Translations under genes and position numbers: made by a program
The notes under the pieces: model-generated
Seen by the model: the letters and a program-made list of their open reading frames with translations, nothing else
The model's database searches: none
What the model was told of the DNA's origin: nothing
Part shown: positions 51,787-60,419 of the stretch, piece by piece
How the letters are laid out: each line of letters opens with the position of its first letter
Numbering within the stretch: position 1 is the stretch's first letter
Assembly (NCBI GenBank): GCA_016840165.1
Contig: JAEOSU010000009.1
Location: 16,331-80,330 of the forward strand
Source: Promethearchaeota archaeon
GTDB lineage: Archaea; Asgardarchaeota; Lokiarchaeia; Sigyniarchaeales; SOKP01
Reading direction: 5' to 3'
Length of the DNA: 64,000 bases

Positions 51787-53370
51787 TTACCACGGTCTTC
51801 GAAGAGTGGTGGGTCTACTCATCTTAGATTTTTCTGGATAATCAACATTATAGTGAATTCCACGGCTCTCCTTCCTTGAGATCGCGCTTACAATAATTAA
51901 TTTAGCAACTGTAGCAAGATTTCTTAATTCAACTAGATTTTTCTCAATCTTAAAATCCCAGTAATATTGATTAATTTCGTCAAGTAATAAATTAATCCTT
52001 TTTTTAGCTCTCTGCAATCTTAAATCTGTGCGAACAATTCCTACGTAATTCCACATAAATCTCCTTATTTCATCCCAGTTCTGGGTAATTACTACAGCTT
52101 CTGTCGATGGTACCGCATGTCCTGGTTCCCATTCTTTGAATTCATATATTTTAAGATCTTTAACCCTTTTAGAAAGAGTTTTAGCGCATTCATGTGCACA
52201 GACTAAACCTTCTAATAGAGAATTGGAAGCTAATCGATTAGCTCCATGTAATCCTGTACAAGAAGACTCTCCAATAACATAGAGATTTTTAACTTTTGTT
52301 GATCCGTCTAGCTTCACTAATACTCCTCCACAGCTATAGTGAGCTGCAGGTACAACGGGTATAGGTTCTTGAGTAATATCAATATTAAACTGCTTACATT
52401 GCTCATATACGTTTGGGAAATGTTTTTTGATATAATCTGAACTTTGATATGATGCAATATCTAATAAAACATGATCATCTCCAGTACGTTTTAGTTCGGA
52501 ATCTATAGCACGTGATACGATATCGCGTGGTGCTAGTTCTTTGAGAGGGTGATATTTTTCCATGAATTCATTACCTTTAATATCTTTTAGAATAGCACCT
52601 TCTCCTCTCATGGCTTCTGTTATTAAAAAGGATTTCGCAAAAGGGTGATATAAACAAGTTGGGTGAAATTGATAAAACTCCATATTGGCAATTATCGCAC
52701 CAGCACGATATGCCATTGCAATTCCATCCCCAGATGCAATATCGGGATTTGTTGTATATAAGTATATCTTTCCTGCTCCACCAGTAGCCAAAATAGTCGC
52801 TTTAGCAGAAATATTATAAATTTCTTCACTTTCTTGATCTAATACATAAGCACCATCACACCTAAAATTATTACAGAATAGATTAATAGCGCAAAAATTT
52901 TCTCTAATTTGAATATTTGAAAATTGTTTGATTTTTTCAATTAGTGTAAGTTCAACACTTTGCCCCGTTAAATCATTTACATGGAGAATTCTTCTTTGCG
53001 AATGCCCTCCCTCTTTACCAAGATCATAATCTCCATCATCCTTCCTTGTAAATTGAATTCCCATCTCAATTAATTTATGAATCCTTTCAGGGGCTTTTGT
53101 TATAATCGTCCTCACAACCTCTTCATTACAAAGCCCATCACCCGAGATAATTGTATCTTGCACATGCTTCTCAAAACTATCATTTTCATCCCATACACAT
53201 GCAATACCACCTTGAGCGTAGTATGTATTACATTCTTTCAAATTCTCCTTTGTAATCAATAGAATTTCTTCTTCAGGAAGTAATTCTGCTAGCTCGATTG
53301 CTAAGGATAATCCCGATACCCCGCCTCCAATAATTAAAAAATCAGTTTTAAGCTTGAGAGAAATGGTTAT
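51787..53370 (-). CDS. nadB: L-aspartate oxidase (start codon unclear)
   Basis: The protein has the NadB/succinate dehydrogenase flavoprotein plan: NTYYAQGGIACVWDENDSF, GGHSQRRILHVNDLTGQSVE, AIVATGGAGKIYLYTTNPDI (read as ATILATGGAGKI), EFYQFHPTCL, SCGGVLVKLDGSTKV and the C-terminal SRKESRGIHYNVDYPE. The FAD P-loop DFLIIGGGVSGLSLAIELA is needed for function but lies upstream of the first TTG (53259). The frame is open to 53370 (after a TGA at 53371-53373) and reads ISLKLKTDFLIIGGG with no ATG, GTG or TTG. So start codon use is unusual or the sequence has an indel. NadB oxidises aspartate to iminoaspartate for NAD synthesis; nadA and nadC are not in the window. Confidence 0.9.
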   Translation of the reverse strand: MTISLKLKTDFLIIGGGVSGLSLAIELAELLPEEEILLITKENLKECNTYYAQGGIACVWDENDSFEKHVQDTIISGDGLCNEEVVRTIITKAPERIHKLIEMGIQFTRKDDGDYDLGKEGGHSQRRILHVNDLTGQSVELTLIEKIKQFSNIQIRENFCAINLFCNNFRCDGAYVLDQESEEIYNISAKATILATGGAGKIYLYTTNPDIASGDGIAMAYRAGAIIANMEFYQFHPTCLYHPFAKSFLITEAMRGEGAILKDIKGNEFMEKYHPLKELAPRDIVSRAIDSELKRTGDDHVLLDIASYQSSDYIKKHFPNVYEQCKQFNIDITQEPIPVVPAAHYSCGGVLVKLDGSTKVKNLYVIGESSCTGLHGANRLASNSLLEGLVCAHECAKTLSKRVKDLKIYEFKEWEPGHAVPSTEAVVITQNWDEIRRFMWNYVGIVRTDLRLQRAKKRINLLLDEINQYYWDFKIEKNLVELRNLATVAKLIIVSAISRKESRGIHYNVDYPEKSKMSRPTTLRRPW

Positions 53371-53487
53371 TCAAACCCCATACTTTTACAAAAATATCTT
53401 AAAATAGCAAAATGAAATTATTATTTTATATCTTGTTGAATAAAGTCAAAATTCTTTTTTTGAATTGATCCTTTAAAAATTTAAAAT

Positions 53488-53982
53488 ATGTCGAAAATTA
53501 GAAAAGTGTTATTTTTATGTAGTGGAAATACGTGCAGATCTCCTTTCGCAGAATGTTATGCTAAATTTTTAAAACAAACTAAATATAAATATGATTTGAA
53601 AGATGTAGAGTTTGATTCTGCTGGATTATATCACTACTATGAGCAACCACAGCAAGGAACAATTGAATATTTGAAATCAAAGGGAATAGAAGTAAATAAT
53701 TTTGAAGCTAAAGAAGTAGATGAAGAGCTTATTAAAAAACAAGATATAATTTTAGGTTTTGAGAAAAAATGGCATGTAAACAAATTAAAAAGAAGATTTA
53801 AATCCATAAAAAATCTTGGAAGTAAAACATATCTTCTTAGGGAATATGCAGGATTTAAGAATGATTTAGAAATCCCTGATCCCTTCTATTTAAAGGAGGA
53901 AGAGTATAACACAATTCTTAAAAAAATCGAAGAGTCAGTGGAAGAAATATTAAAAAAGATTATTAGTTTAAATAAAAGATAA
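53488..53982 (+). CDS. Low-molecular-weight protein tyrosine phosphatase-like protein (1)
   Basis: The 164-residue protein carries the LMW-PTP signature VLFLCSGNTCRSPFAECYAK (CX5R active site, Cys about 12, Arg about 18) and the general acid Asp in EIPDPFYLKEEEY (about residue 131). Similar proteins dephosphorylate tyrosine or, in arsenate reductases, use the same fold; no extra C-terminal cysteines suggest arsenate reductase. It is convergent with the MFS-longin fusion gene and has a close paralogue at 55770-56264. Confidence 0.9.
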   Translation: MSKIRKVLFLCSGNTCRSPFAECYAKFLKQTKYKYDLKDVEFDSAGLYHYYEQPQQGTIEYLKSKGIEVNNFEAKEVDEELIKKQDIILGFEKKWHVNKLKRRFKSIKNLGSKTYLLREYAGFKNDLEIPDPFYLKEEEYNTILKKIEESVEEILKKIISLNKR

Positions 53983-53985
53983 CCT

Positions 53986-55620
53986 TTACCTCTCAAATAC
54001 GGCAGCATATTTCTGATTAAAATATTTTTCAACTAAATACTTAGTATCTTCATAAGGTGAGACATTTCCAGTAAAATCTTTAAGGACTTTTTCAAATTGT
54101 GTTCCAAATTCCTTTGAAAAGGCATCAAGCTTTTTTATTAAAACTGGTAGGTCCATTGAGGCTATTAATGTAGCTACATGATATTTTCCATATGAAAAGT
54201 ATAAGTATACTCCTTCTTTATCAATTTTTCTTAACCATTTTTTACTCTGGGTAATTTCAGATATAATTTTCAATACTCCAGTTAAGGCCCCTGAGATAAC
54301 ATTTTCATCTAATTTTGAAGGTAAACATTGATCCTGTATCTTAAATTTGTGATCATATAAACATACACTACCTTTATGGAACACTAAAAGAGAAATAACA
54401 TTTGAAGCCCAATCTTTTTCTTTAGAAATTAAAATCTCTTTCATTGCCATCATCCAAATCAATAATAACACTAATAAGAATGAATTTAGTCTATTTGGAA
54501 AATCGGGAATGATAATATTCAATTCTGGATATATTAAATAGAGATAATTTAACGTTCGACTAAAAATAAATCCTAATATCACACCAAAGAAAACCAAAGA
54601 AATGAAAACAGCGTTAATTCGTCCCCTATACTGTATATTTTCTCTTTCTGTTGAAAAATCCCCTGAAATTGTAAATATAGCTAGTAAAAGTGGCGCTAAT
54701 GAAAAAGCATAGTGAATTGACAGGAAGATTTCACGAGGTAATCCAAAAATGGTGAGCTCATCAATATAGGAGCCATAACTGATGAGAAAAAAAGATAATA
54801 CGAGTATTCCTAGTACAATCGATATCTTTCTACCGATATTATCTAAAAAACAACCAGCAGCTATAAGATACAATAAAGTGGCTATAGAAAAAACTATTAG
54901 ATTTATATAAAGAGTAAATCTGGCAACTAAATCACCCAGTATAAAGCTTAAAACGAAAAACGAAGAAGAATACCTAAAGAAATGTTTTTCAAATATAATA
55001 TCAAAAAATCTTGTTTTTGACTCTTCTGGAGTCTTGGCTTCAATATAAGGATTTAACTTTGAAATCCTATGAATAAGATATAAAATTAGAATCATAAAAA
55101 TAAAAAATATATTATAAAGAATCTCAATATATGCGAATAATAAACTAATCACACTAGAACCTATACAAATTATTAATAAATAAGCAGTTATCCGTCCTCG
55201 ATTTAAAATAGTTGTATAATGAATTAATAGGGAAAACCATAATGAAGTTAGTTGCGTTAAACCAAGGAGGACAATCAAAATTCCAAAATGGTCAAAGAAT
55301 GTGTTTTTAAATATACTCAAAAACAAGCCAGCTATACATATAATGAATGTAATTTTGAAATTTCTAGTTTTATTCGCTATTCGATCCACTAAATACCCTG
55401 AAATTAGAAACCCAAAAGCTACTATAAACAGAGCTAAGATTATTTCAAATTCTAACATACCTGTCATTTCATTAAGTATAACATACCTCAATACAGTTAC
55501 TTCTACCATTAAAATTAAAGCAAATAAAGTTATAAACAAGTATAATAAAGATCTTTTAGAGATGTCTATATCCCTAATAAAAGTATTAATGAATCGAGCT
55601 TTAATTGTTCTTTTTTTCAT
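53986..55620 (-). CDS. MFS-like membrane domain fused to longin/roadblock-like domain
   Basis: The 544-residue protein has about twelve membrane helices (residues about 25-395), with an MFS-type loop GYLVDRIANKTRNFKITFII (about 74-95) and a second GCFLDNIGRKISIVLGI in the second half. A cytosolic tail (about 405-544) begins with NVISLLVFHKGSVCLYDHKF and ends with FTGNVSPYEDTKYLVEKYF. The tail matches in order and spacing the cytosolic domain of the sensor at 19972-22263 (LRNLFVLTKDGLSLYEYSF ... FSGEVSAFKNANVIVNKYF) and the stand-alone protein at 61995. This looks like a transporter or receptor linked to small-GTPase regulators. Flanked by two LMW-PTP genes. Confidence 0.8.
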   Translation of the reverse strand: MKKRTIKARFINTFIRDIDISKRSLLYLFITLFALILMVEVTVLRYVILNEMTGMLEFEIILALFIVAFGFLISGYLVDRIANKTRNFKITFIICIAGLFLSIFKNTFFDHFGILIVLLGLTQLTSLWFSLLIHYTTILNRGRITAYLLIICIGSSVISLLFAYIEILYNIFFIFMILILYLIHRISKLNPYIEAKTPEESKTRFFDIIFEKHFFRYSSSFFVLSFILGDLVARFTLYINLIVFSIATLLYLIAAGCFLDNIGRKISIVLGILVLSFFLISYGSYIDELTIFGLPREIFLSIHYAFSLAPLLLAIFTISGDFSTERENIQYRGRINAVFISLVFFGVILGFIFSRTLNYLYLIYPELNIIIPDFPNRLNSFLLVLLLIWMMAMKEILISKEKDWASNVISLLVFHKGSVCLYDHKFKIQDQCLPSKLDENVISGALTGVLKIISEITQSKKWLRKIDKEGVYLYFSYGKYHVATLIASMDLPVLIKKLDAFSKEFGTQFEKVLKDFTGNVSPYEDTKYLVEKYFNQKYAAVFER

Positions 55621-55769
55621 TATAGACCACCATTAGGATTTCAACAAATAGATCTGTATTTGTATAAATTTAATTATATGCTATGAACATTTACATTTCT
55701 GTAAATGCAAATCCAACATTAATTCTTTTATATAATATCTCATAAATAATTCGCGATATTTTTAATAAA

Positions 55770-56264
55770 ATGTTTACATTATTAAGTCCACTGATGAATA
55801 TTAAGAAGATTCTTTTTGTTTGTTTAGGGAATACAGCAAGAAGTCCCGCAGCAGAATATTTAGCTCGATATTATACTACAAAATATGACCTTAATATGGA
55901 GTTCAAAAGTGCAGGATTCATGAATGCCTTCTCCTATATGCAATCTGAATCACGAGAATATTTAGATTCAAAGGGCATTTCTCATGATGATTTTAGACCG
56001 CAATTGATAACTCGTGAATTGCTTAAAAAGCAAGATTTAATCCTTACCATGGAAAATGCACATAAACAAGATATTTTGGCTAATTATGATAATATTCCTG
56101 ATATTCAAAACAAAGTTTTTACTCTTAAAGAATTTAATGAGGAAAAAAATGATATTGATATTATAGATCCCTATTATACGTCAAAAAAGACATATCAAAA
56201 GGTTCTTGAAACCATCGATGAGAATATTGAAAAAGCATTAAAAAAAATAGCGAAAATTGATTAA
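55770..56264 (+). CDS. Low-molecular-weight protein tyrosine phosphatase-like protein (2)
   Basis: The 164-residue protein has the active-site loop ILFVCLGNTARSPAAEYLAR (CX5R, here CLGNTAR) and the acid Asp in DIIDPYYTSKKTY. It is a paralogue of the phosphatase at 53488, on the other side of the MFS-longin gene. The second cysteine of the common C-x-G-N-x-C-R loop is Ala here, so redox protection by a disulfide is not possible. The first ATG is 55770; MNIKKILFV at 55794 is the more usual N terminus and may be the true start. Confidence 0.9.
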   Translation: MFTLLSPLMNIKKILFVCLGNTARSPAAEYLARYYTTKYDLNMEFKSAGFMNAFSYMQSESREYLDSKGISHDDFRPQLITRELLKKQDLILTMENAHKQDILANYDNIPDIQNKVFTLKEFNEEKNDIDIIDPYYTSKKTYQKVLETIDENIEKALKKIAKID

Positions 56265-56326
56265 TTAAGGAGATTAAATTATTTTAAAGTAAAAATATAA
56301 ATACTATTTCATTGAGTAGATAGGTA

Positions 56327-56851
56327 ATGAATGAGATAACAATTAAACATACTGTTATCGAACTTTTTATAGGGGATTTAACCCAAACGGATCATGATGC
56401 TATTGTAATTCCGAGTAACTCACGTCTTCTTCCAAGTGGAGAATTAAGATGCAAAGTTATAAGAGAAGCTGGCCCAAAAGTTCAAGTAGAATGCAACGTT
56501 ATTGCCCAGAAGATTTCTAATGTTCCAGTTGGAAGTGCGGTGATTACTTCAGGAGGAAATCTAAATACTCGTTATATTATACATACACGAGCAGGTTATG
56601 ATGGAAAAAAACTAGTATTTGCTACTTGGAATAGCTTAAAAACCGCCGATAAACATAATGTTAAATCTTTAGTATTTCCTCCCCTTTTGAAAGATGTAAT
56701 TGGATTTTCAGCTGAAAAGAGTAGCCAGTTTATGCTTCCTACCATTAAAAAATATCTTATTGAAAAGAATAGCAATATTAAAAATATCTCCGTTTGTTTA
56801 GAAACATTACCTGATTATAAAGCATTTGAGAAAGTATTAGACACTCTTTAA
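56327..56851 (+). CDS. Macrodomain protein (ADP-ribose binding)
   Basis: The 174-residue protein is a macrodomain. It contains DAIVIPSNSRLLPSGELRCK (the loop of NAANxxLxxGGG-type), VIREAGPKVQVECN, PVGSAVITSGGNLNTRYIIH (the GxAxxTxGxxL block) and a C-terminal helix pair. It should bind or hydrolyse ADP-ribose or its derivatives (e.g. remove ADP-ribose from proteins). The NSRLLP sequence differs from the NNxL glycine loop of hydrolases, so activity is uncertain. Same strand as the LMW phosphatase 62 bp upstream. Confidence 0.88.
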   Translation: MNEITIKHTVIELFIGDLTQTDHDAIVIPSNSRLLPSGELRCKVIREAGPKVQVECNVIAQKISNVPVGSAVITSGGNLNTRYIIHTRAGYDGKKLVFATWNSLKTADKHNVKSLVFPPLLKDVIGFSAEKSSQFMLPTIKKYLIEKNSNIKNISVCLETLPDYKAFEKVLDTL

Positions 56852-56972
56852 TTACAATTATTGAACATTTCTTATATCCTTTTTTTTGAATATTAAATTA
56901 TTTAAGCTTTCTGTTCATTATTTATTCATTATAACAGATTGTATTTTCACGACTGGGAATGTGGATTAAACT

Positions 56973-57494
56973 GTGGGTATTGAAGAAATAAATGAAATGA
57001 TTAAAAATGATCCTTCACAAATCAACTCTTTAAAGGGTTTTGAGATTATTTGTGAGTCAATGGTCTATAAGATATTGGATTTATTCGGTAAAAATGCATT
57101 ACTTTCTATGCTTTTTCAGATTGGAGCGGGTCCGGGGGAAATGATTGCGAAAAGGATCAAGGAAGATTATCAAAGAGAAGATTTTGAAATTCTTGAAGCT
57201 CTTATTGTTCTGATGAGGGAACTCAAAGAATATTACTCCCTGAAAATAAGGAGCGCAGAAGAAGATGATGAAAAAGTAGTATTGATTCTTGAAAATCAAT
57301 GTTTTCTAAGAGAACCCATCAAACATCGAAATAAATTGCAGTACGGAAAGGCGTTTTGTAGGGTCAATAAAGGTTATTTTGAAACCGCGTTAAAGATTTT
57401 AATCGGACATAAAATACGCAAAATTGATATTAAGTTTCTTCATAATGATGAAGAGAAGGATGTTTGTGTTGAAGAACTGATTTTTTATAAATAA
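56973..57494 (+). CDS. V4R/TRAPP-Bet3-like protein (tentative)
   Basis: The 173-residue protein starts at GTG 56973 and has a helical N terminus (GFEIICESMVYKILDLFGKN, LSMLFQIGAGPGEMIAKRI) and a beta-rich C terminus with spaced Cys residues (VLILENQCFLREP, GKAFCRVNKGYFETAL, IDIKFLHNDEEKDVCVEELIFYK). This order resembles the 4-vinyl-reductase (V4R) fold shared with the TRAPP Bet3 family, but the match is weak. If right, it might be a ligand sensor or a trafficking-type component. It lies on the same strand as the macrodomain gene. Confidence 0.5.
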   Translation: MGIEEINEMIKNDPSQINSLKGFEIICESMVYKILDLFGKNALLSMLFQIGAGPGEMIAKRIKEDYQREDFEILEALIVLMRELKEYYSLKIRSAEEDDEKVVLILENQCFLREPIKHRNKLQYGKAFCRVNKGYFETALKILIGHKIRKIDIKFLHNDEEKDVCVEELIFYK

Positions 57495-57551
57495 CTAAAA
57501 ACATTTATAGAAAGGAAAGAAATTAATTTAAATAAAAAAACTTAGAAAAAG

Positions 57552-58676
57552 TTAGCATTTCTCTGGATTTAATCGGCAAAAACGCAATGAAGAAATTAAT
57601 TCACCCTTTCCGATAAAACCAAGAACATAATCGTCTGATTCATCTCTTACAACAACCAAGTTAGGCTCATTTTGAAGTCTCAATAGGTTTTTAAGCGCAT
57701 CTTTTCCACTATCTTTATCTGAGATTGAAGGAAATTCGTTTATCGATCGCATTAGATATCCAACTATAAACTTATTTCTCCTTTCAACCGGTATATTCTT
57801 GATATCATCAATATGGAGCACTCCTTCAATTTGCCCATTTCTTACTACAGGAAAGAAATCCTTTTTATAGACCATAAAATAATGTTTTAATGCTTCTTCA
57901 ACTGTGAGGTTAAAGGGAATTTCTAATCGAGGCATATTTATTATATCTTTAACATTAAGTTTCGCTAAAGTCAATTCATTAACAGTTTGAATATAGGCTT
58001 GTTTGGTTTGATTATTTAAAAATGAACCAATAATTATCAACCAAAATCCGTTTAAAAAACCAAATAAGAATATCTCTAGAAGACCATAAGCCATCAATCC
58101 ATAAGCAAAGAAACTACCAATTCGAGATGCAGTTCTTGTGGCAGAAACTATATCTTTTCTTCTATACCACAGATATGCTCGTAATATTCTTCCTCCATCA
58201 ACAGGGAATGCTGGCAGTAAATTGAATAAACCTAATCCAATGTTTGAAATACCTGAATAAAGTAATGTTACCGTTAATATTACAGGTAATGGAATTGGAA
58301 TTCCAAAAACAATTAATAAAAAGATACCCCCGAGCAGTAGACTAGATAATGGTCCGACAATTGTAATAAGAATTTCACTCTTAGGCGTTTTTGGTTCTTC
58401 CTCTATTTTTGAGGCTCCACCAAATAAATATAACTCAATTTCGGATACTTTTAAGCCATATTTTTGAGCAACAGCAGAGTGCGCGATTTCATGGACTAAG
58501 ATCGACCCTAGAATAACTAGACCATTAATCAACCCAACTACGATTAAGTCAAGAATTGTTGCTCCCAAAACTATAGTGGCATAAAAGTTTGCTGCATAAA
58601 AACCGACTAAACCAACGATTAAAAATGTACTCAAGCTAATCTTTATATCAAAACCATAAATTTTTGCAATTTTCAT
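57552..58676 (-). CDS. Site-2 protease (M50) with CBS domain pair
   Basis: The 374-residue protein is an intramembrane metalloprotease of the S2P M50 family. The zinc-binding helix has ILVHEIAHSAVAQKYGLK (HExxH, about 62-66) and the second motif is NLLPAFPVDGGRILRAYLW (NxxPxxPxDGG, about 155-168). Four to six membrane helices precede a C-terminal cytosolic part (about 240-374) with two CBS domains (DIINMPRLEIPFNLTVEEAL; SINEFPSISDKDSGKDALKNL), which often sense adenosine ligands. It would release membrane-bound regulatory factors. Monocistronic. Confidence 0.93.
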   Translation of the reverse strand: MKIAKIYGFDIKISLSTFLIVGLVGFYAANFYATIVLGATILDLIVVGLINGLVILGSILVHEIAHSAVAQKYGLKVSEIELYLFGGASKIEEEPKTPKSEILITIVGPLSSLLLGGIFLLIVFGIPIPLPVILTVTLLYSGISNIGLGLFNLLPAFPVDGGRILRAYLWYRRKDIVSATRTASRIGSFFAYGLMAYGLLEIFLFGFLNGFWLIIIGSFLNNQTKQAYIQTVNELTLAKLNVKDIINMPRLEIPFNLTVEEALKHYFMVYKKDFFPVVRNGQIEGVLHIDDIKNIPVERRNKFIVGYLMRSINEFPSISDKDSGKDALKNLLRLQNEPNLVVVRDESDDYVLGFIGKGELISSLRFCRLNPEKC

Positions 58677-59026
58677 ACTTTTTACCTCATAATTATTGAA
58701 TTCTATTTACTCATACTAATATGAAATCAACCCCCTCAATTGACTTCTACGTATATGATACCAATTTAGGTTTAAATTTGTTTAGATTAATAATTCAAAT
58801 CGATTGAGGCATTCATATTATATTTTTTAAGAGATTTGGGAGATTAGGTTTTATTTAAAAACTTAGATCAGAGCCTATTTTTAGTAAATTTCTTACTTTT
58901 CTTATGGAATTAGTTCATTAATGTATTGCTTTTAGAAAATGAAATGTTAAAATTAAAAAAAAAGATATGATTTACTTATTTGTTACTAAAAATCTTAATA
59001 AAAATTCAATGAGGATGAAAATAAAA
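58677..59026. other. Intergenic region before the 3-hydroxyacyl-CoA dehydrogenase
   Basis: This AT-rich gap of about 350 bases contains an imperfect inverted pair (CCTCAATTGA at 58734-58743; TCGATTGAGG at 58800-58809), otherwise promoter-like AT-rich sequence. The frame from ATG 58967 is only the N-terminal extension of the next gene and has non-coding character. No other gene seen. Confidence 0.4.
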
Positions 59027-60214
59027 ATGGTAGACGTTAAAAATATATTAGTTCTTGGTGCGGGATTAATGGGCAGTGGAATTGCTCAAGTTTCGCTTAT
59101 GGCAGGTTATAATGTGAAACTCGTTGATGTTAAAGATGAATTTGTAGATAGTGGTTATGCAAAAATCGAAGAAGGATTGAAAAAACTCGAATCAAAAAAT
59201 GCTCTAGGTGAAGGAGTAACTGCTGCTGATCTTTTAGCAAGATGTGGAAAATCGATTGATTTAGCTTCAGCTGTAAAAGATGCTGATTTTGTCATTGAAG
59301 CCGTAATAGAAAAAATGGATGTTAAAAAGCAAGTTTGCAAAACTGTTATGGATAATGGACCTTCTCACGTGATCTTTGCGTCAAATACGTCAACAATGAG
59401 TATAACGGAAATTGGAAAAGATTCTGGTGCACCAGAACGAGTATGCGGTATGCATTTTTTTAATCCTGTGCCGTTAATGAGATGTATAGAAGTAATCAAA
59501 GGCGAGTCTACTTCCGATGATACATTCAATATTGCTATGGATGTAGCAGGAAAATTACCGTGTTTGAGAGGAGACAGATATATTGCTCCTGTATTAAAAG
59601 ATCGACCTGGATTCATTGTAAATCGAATGAACGCTCCAGTAATAATTTATCTCCACTGGGCATTTGATGAAGCAAAAAAACGTGGTATCCCTTGGGAACG
59701 TTTAGATGCGGATGCTGGTGGTAAAATGCCAATGCCCCCTTGTGTTTTGACAGATTTTACCGGTATTGACACAAACTATCATATTATGAATTATTATAAA
59801 GAAACCCTCTCTCCTGATTTTGAACCCGGAGAAGTCATAACAGAATTAAATGAAAAAGGAGATTTAGGGCAAAAAACTGGAAAGGGATTCTACGATTGGA
59901 GTCAAGGAAGAGATGCAATAATGGTGAAAATCAAACAAGCAGAAGCTGCAGGTATATTCAATTTGAATACACTTTTTGCCATCATGCTAAACGAAGGTTG
60001 TCGCATCTTGGATGAGGGTATTGCTAGTGGTTTTAAAGTGATTGATGATGCAAATATGGCAGGTATGAATGCTCCTGGTCCTTTTGGTGCTGGAAAAAAG
60101 AACTATGAAGCATGGGCCAAAGTATTAGAAGAAGTAGCAGACAAAACAGGTAAAGAATATCTCAGACCAATTGAATTAATGAGGTCAGGCGCATTTACAA
60201 AAATGCGAAAATAA
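59027..60214 (+). CDS. 3-hydroxyacyl-CoA dehydrogenase
   Basis: The protein starts with MVDVKNILVLGAGLMGSGIA (NAD Rossmann loop GxGxxG), followed by ADFVIEAVIEKMDVKKQV, the catalytic His in GMHFFNPVPLMRCIEVIKG, RPGFIVNRMNAPVIIYLHW and a second C-terminal dehydrogenase repeat (about 285-395). An upstream ATG at 58967 would add 20 residues of no family similarity; ATG 59027, with a GAGGATG ribosome-binding site about 9 bases before it, is the better start. It oxidises 3-hydroxyacyl-CoA to 3-ketoacyl-CoA in beta-oxidation or in fermentation of fatty or amino acids. The enoyl-CoA hydratase gene follows. Confidence 0.93.
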   Translation: MVDVKNILVLGAGLMGSGIAQVSLMAGYNVKLVDVKDEFVDSGYAKIEEGLKKLESKNALGEGVTAADLLARCGKSIDLASAVKDADFVIEAVIEKMDVKKQVCKTVMDNGPSHVIFASNTSTMSITEIGKDSGAPERVCGMHFFNPVPLMRCIEVIKGESTSDDTFNIAMDVAGKLPCLRGDRYIAPVLKDRPGFIVNRMNAPVIIYLHWAFDEAKKRGIPWERLDADAGGKMPMPPCVLTDFTGIDTNYHIMNYYKETLSPDFEPGEVITELNEKGDLGQKTGKGFYDWSQGRDAIMVKIKQAEAAGIFNLNTLFAIMLNEGCRILDEGIASGFKVIDDANMAGMNAPGPFGAGKKNYEAWAKVLEEVADKTGKEYLRPIELMRSGAFTKMRK

Positions 60215-60228
60215 TTAGTAAATTACCC

Positions 60229-60253
60229 CTATTAATTTTTCTTTTTTTTATTC
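60229..60253 (+). terminator. T-rich tract after 3-hydroxyacyl-CoA dehydrogenase
   Basis: ATTAATTTTTCTTTTTTTTATT follows the stop codon within 20 bases on the plus strand, fitting archaeal oligo-T termination. It suggests that the hydratase gene 180 bp further has its own promoter. Composition only. Confidence 0.4.
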
Positions 60254-60419
60254 ATGATTTTAATTTTTAAAAAATTGATGATCTAATTTTTAAATACTAC
60301 ATGATAGAAATTTTTAAAACTTTTTAATTTCTAAAAAACTATTACTAATTAATCTAAATTAGCTTAATTAAAAGGCAAATTTAATTAAAAAATAGCAAAT
60401 TTTTGAAGGATGTATTAAA

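Noticed and set aside
53488..53982. Arsenate reductase (ArsC) function
   Set aside because: The CX5R loop fits both, but the extra redox cysteines and arsenic-resistance neighbours are missing.
58734..58809. CCTCAATTGA ... TCGATTGAGG inverted pair as operator
   Set aside because: One mismatch, wide spacing and no relation to a TATA box; may be chance in AT-rich sequence.
58967..59026. N-terminal 20-residue extension of the 3-hydroxyacyl-CoA dehydrogenase
   Set aside because: The extension does not fit the family; a ribosome-binding site precedes ATG 59027.
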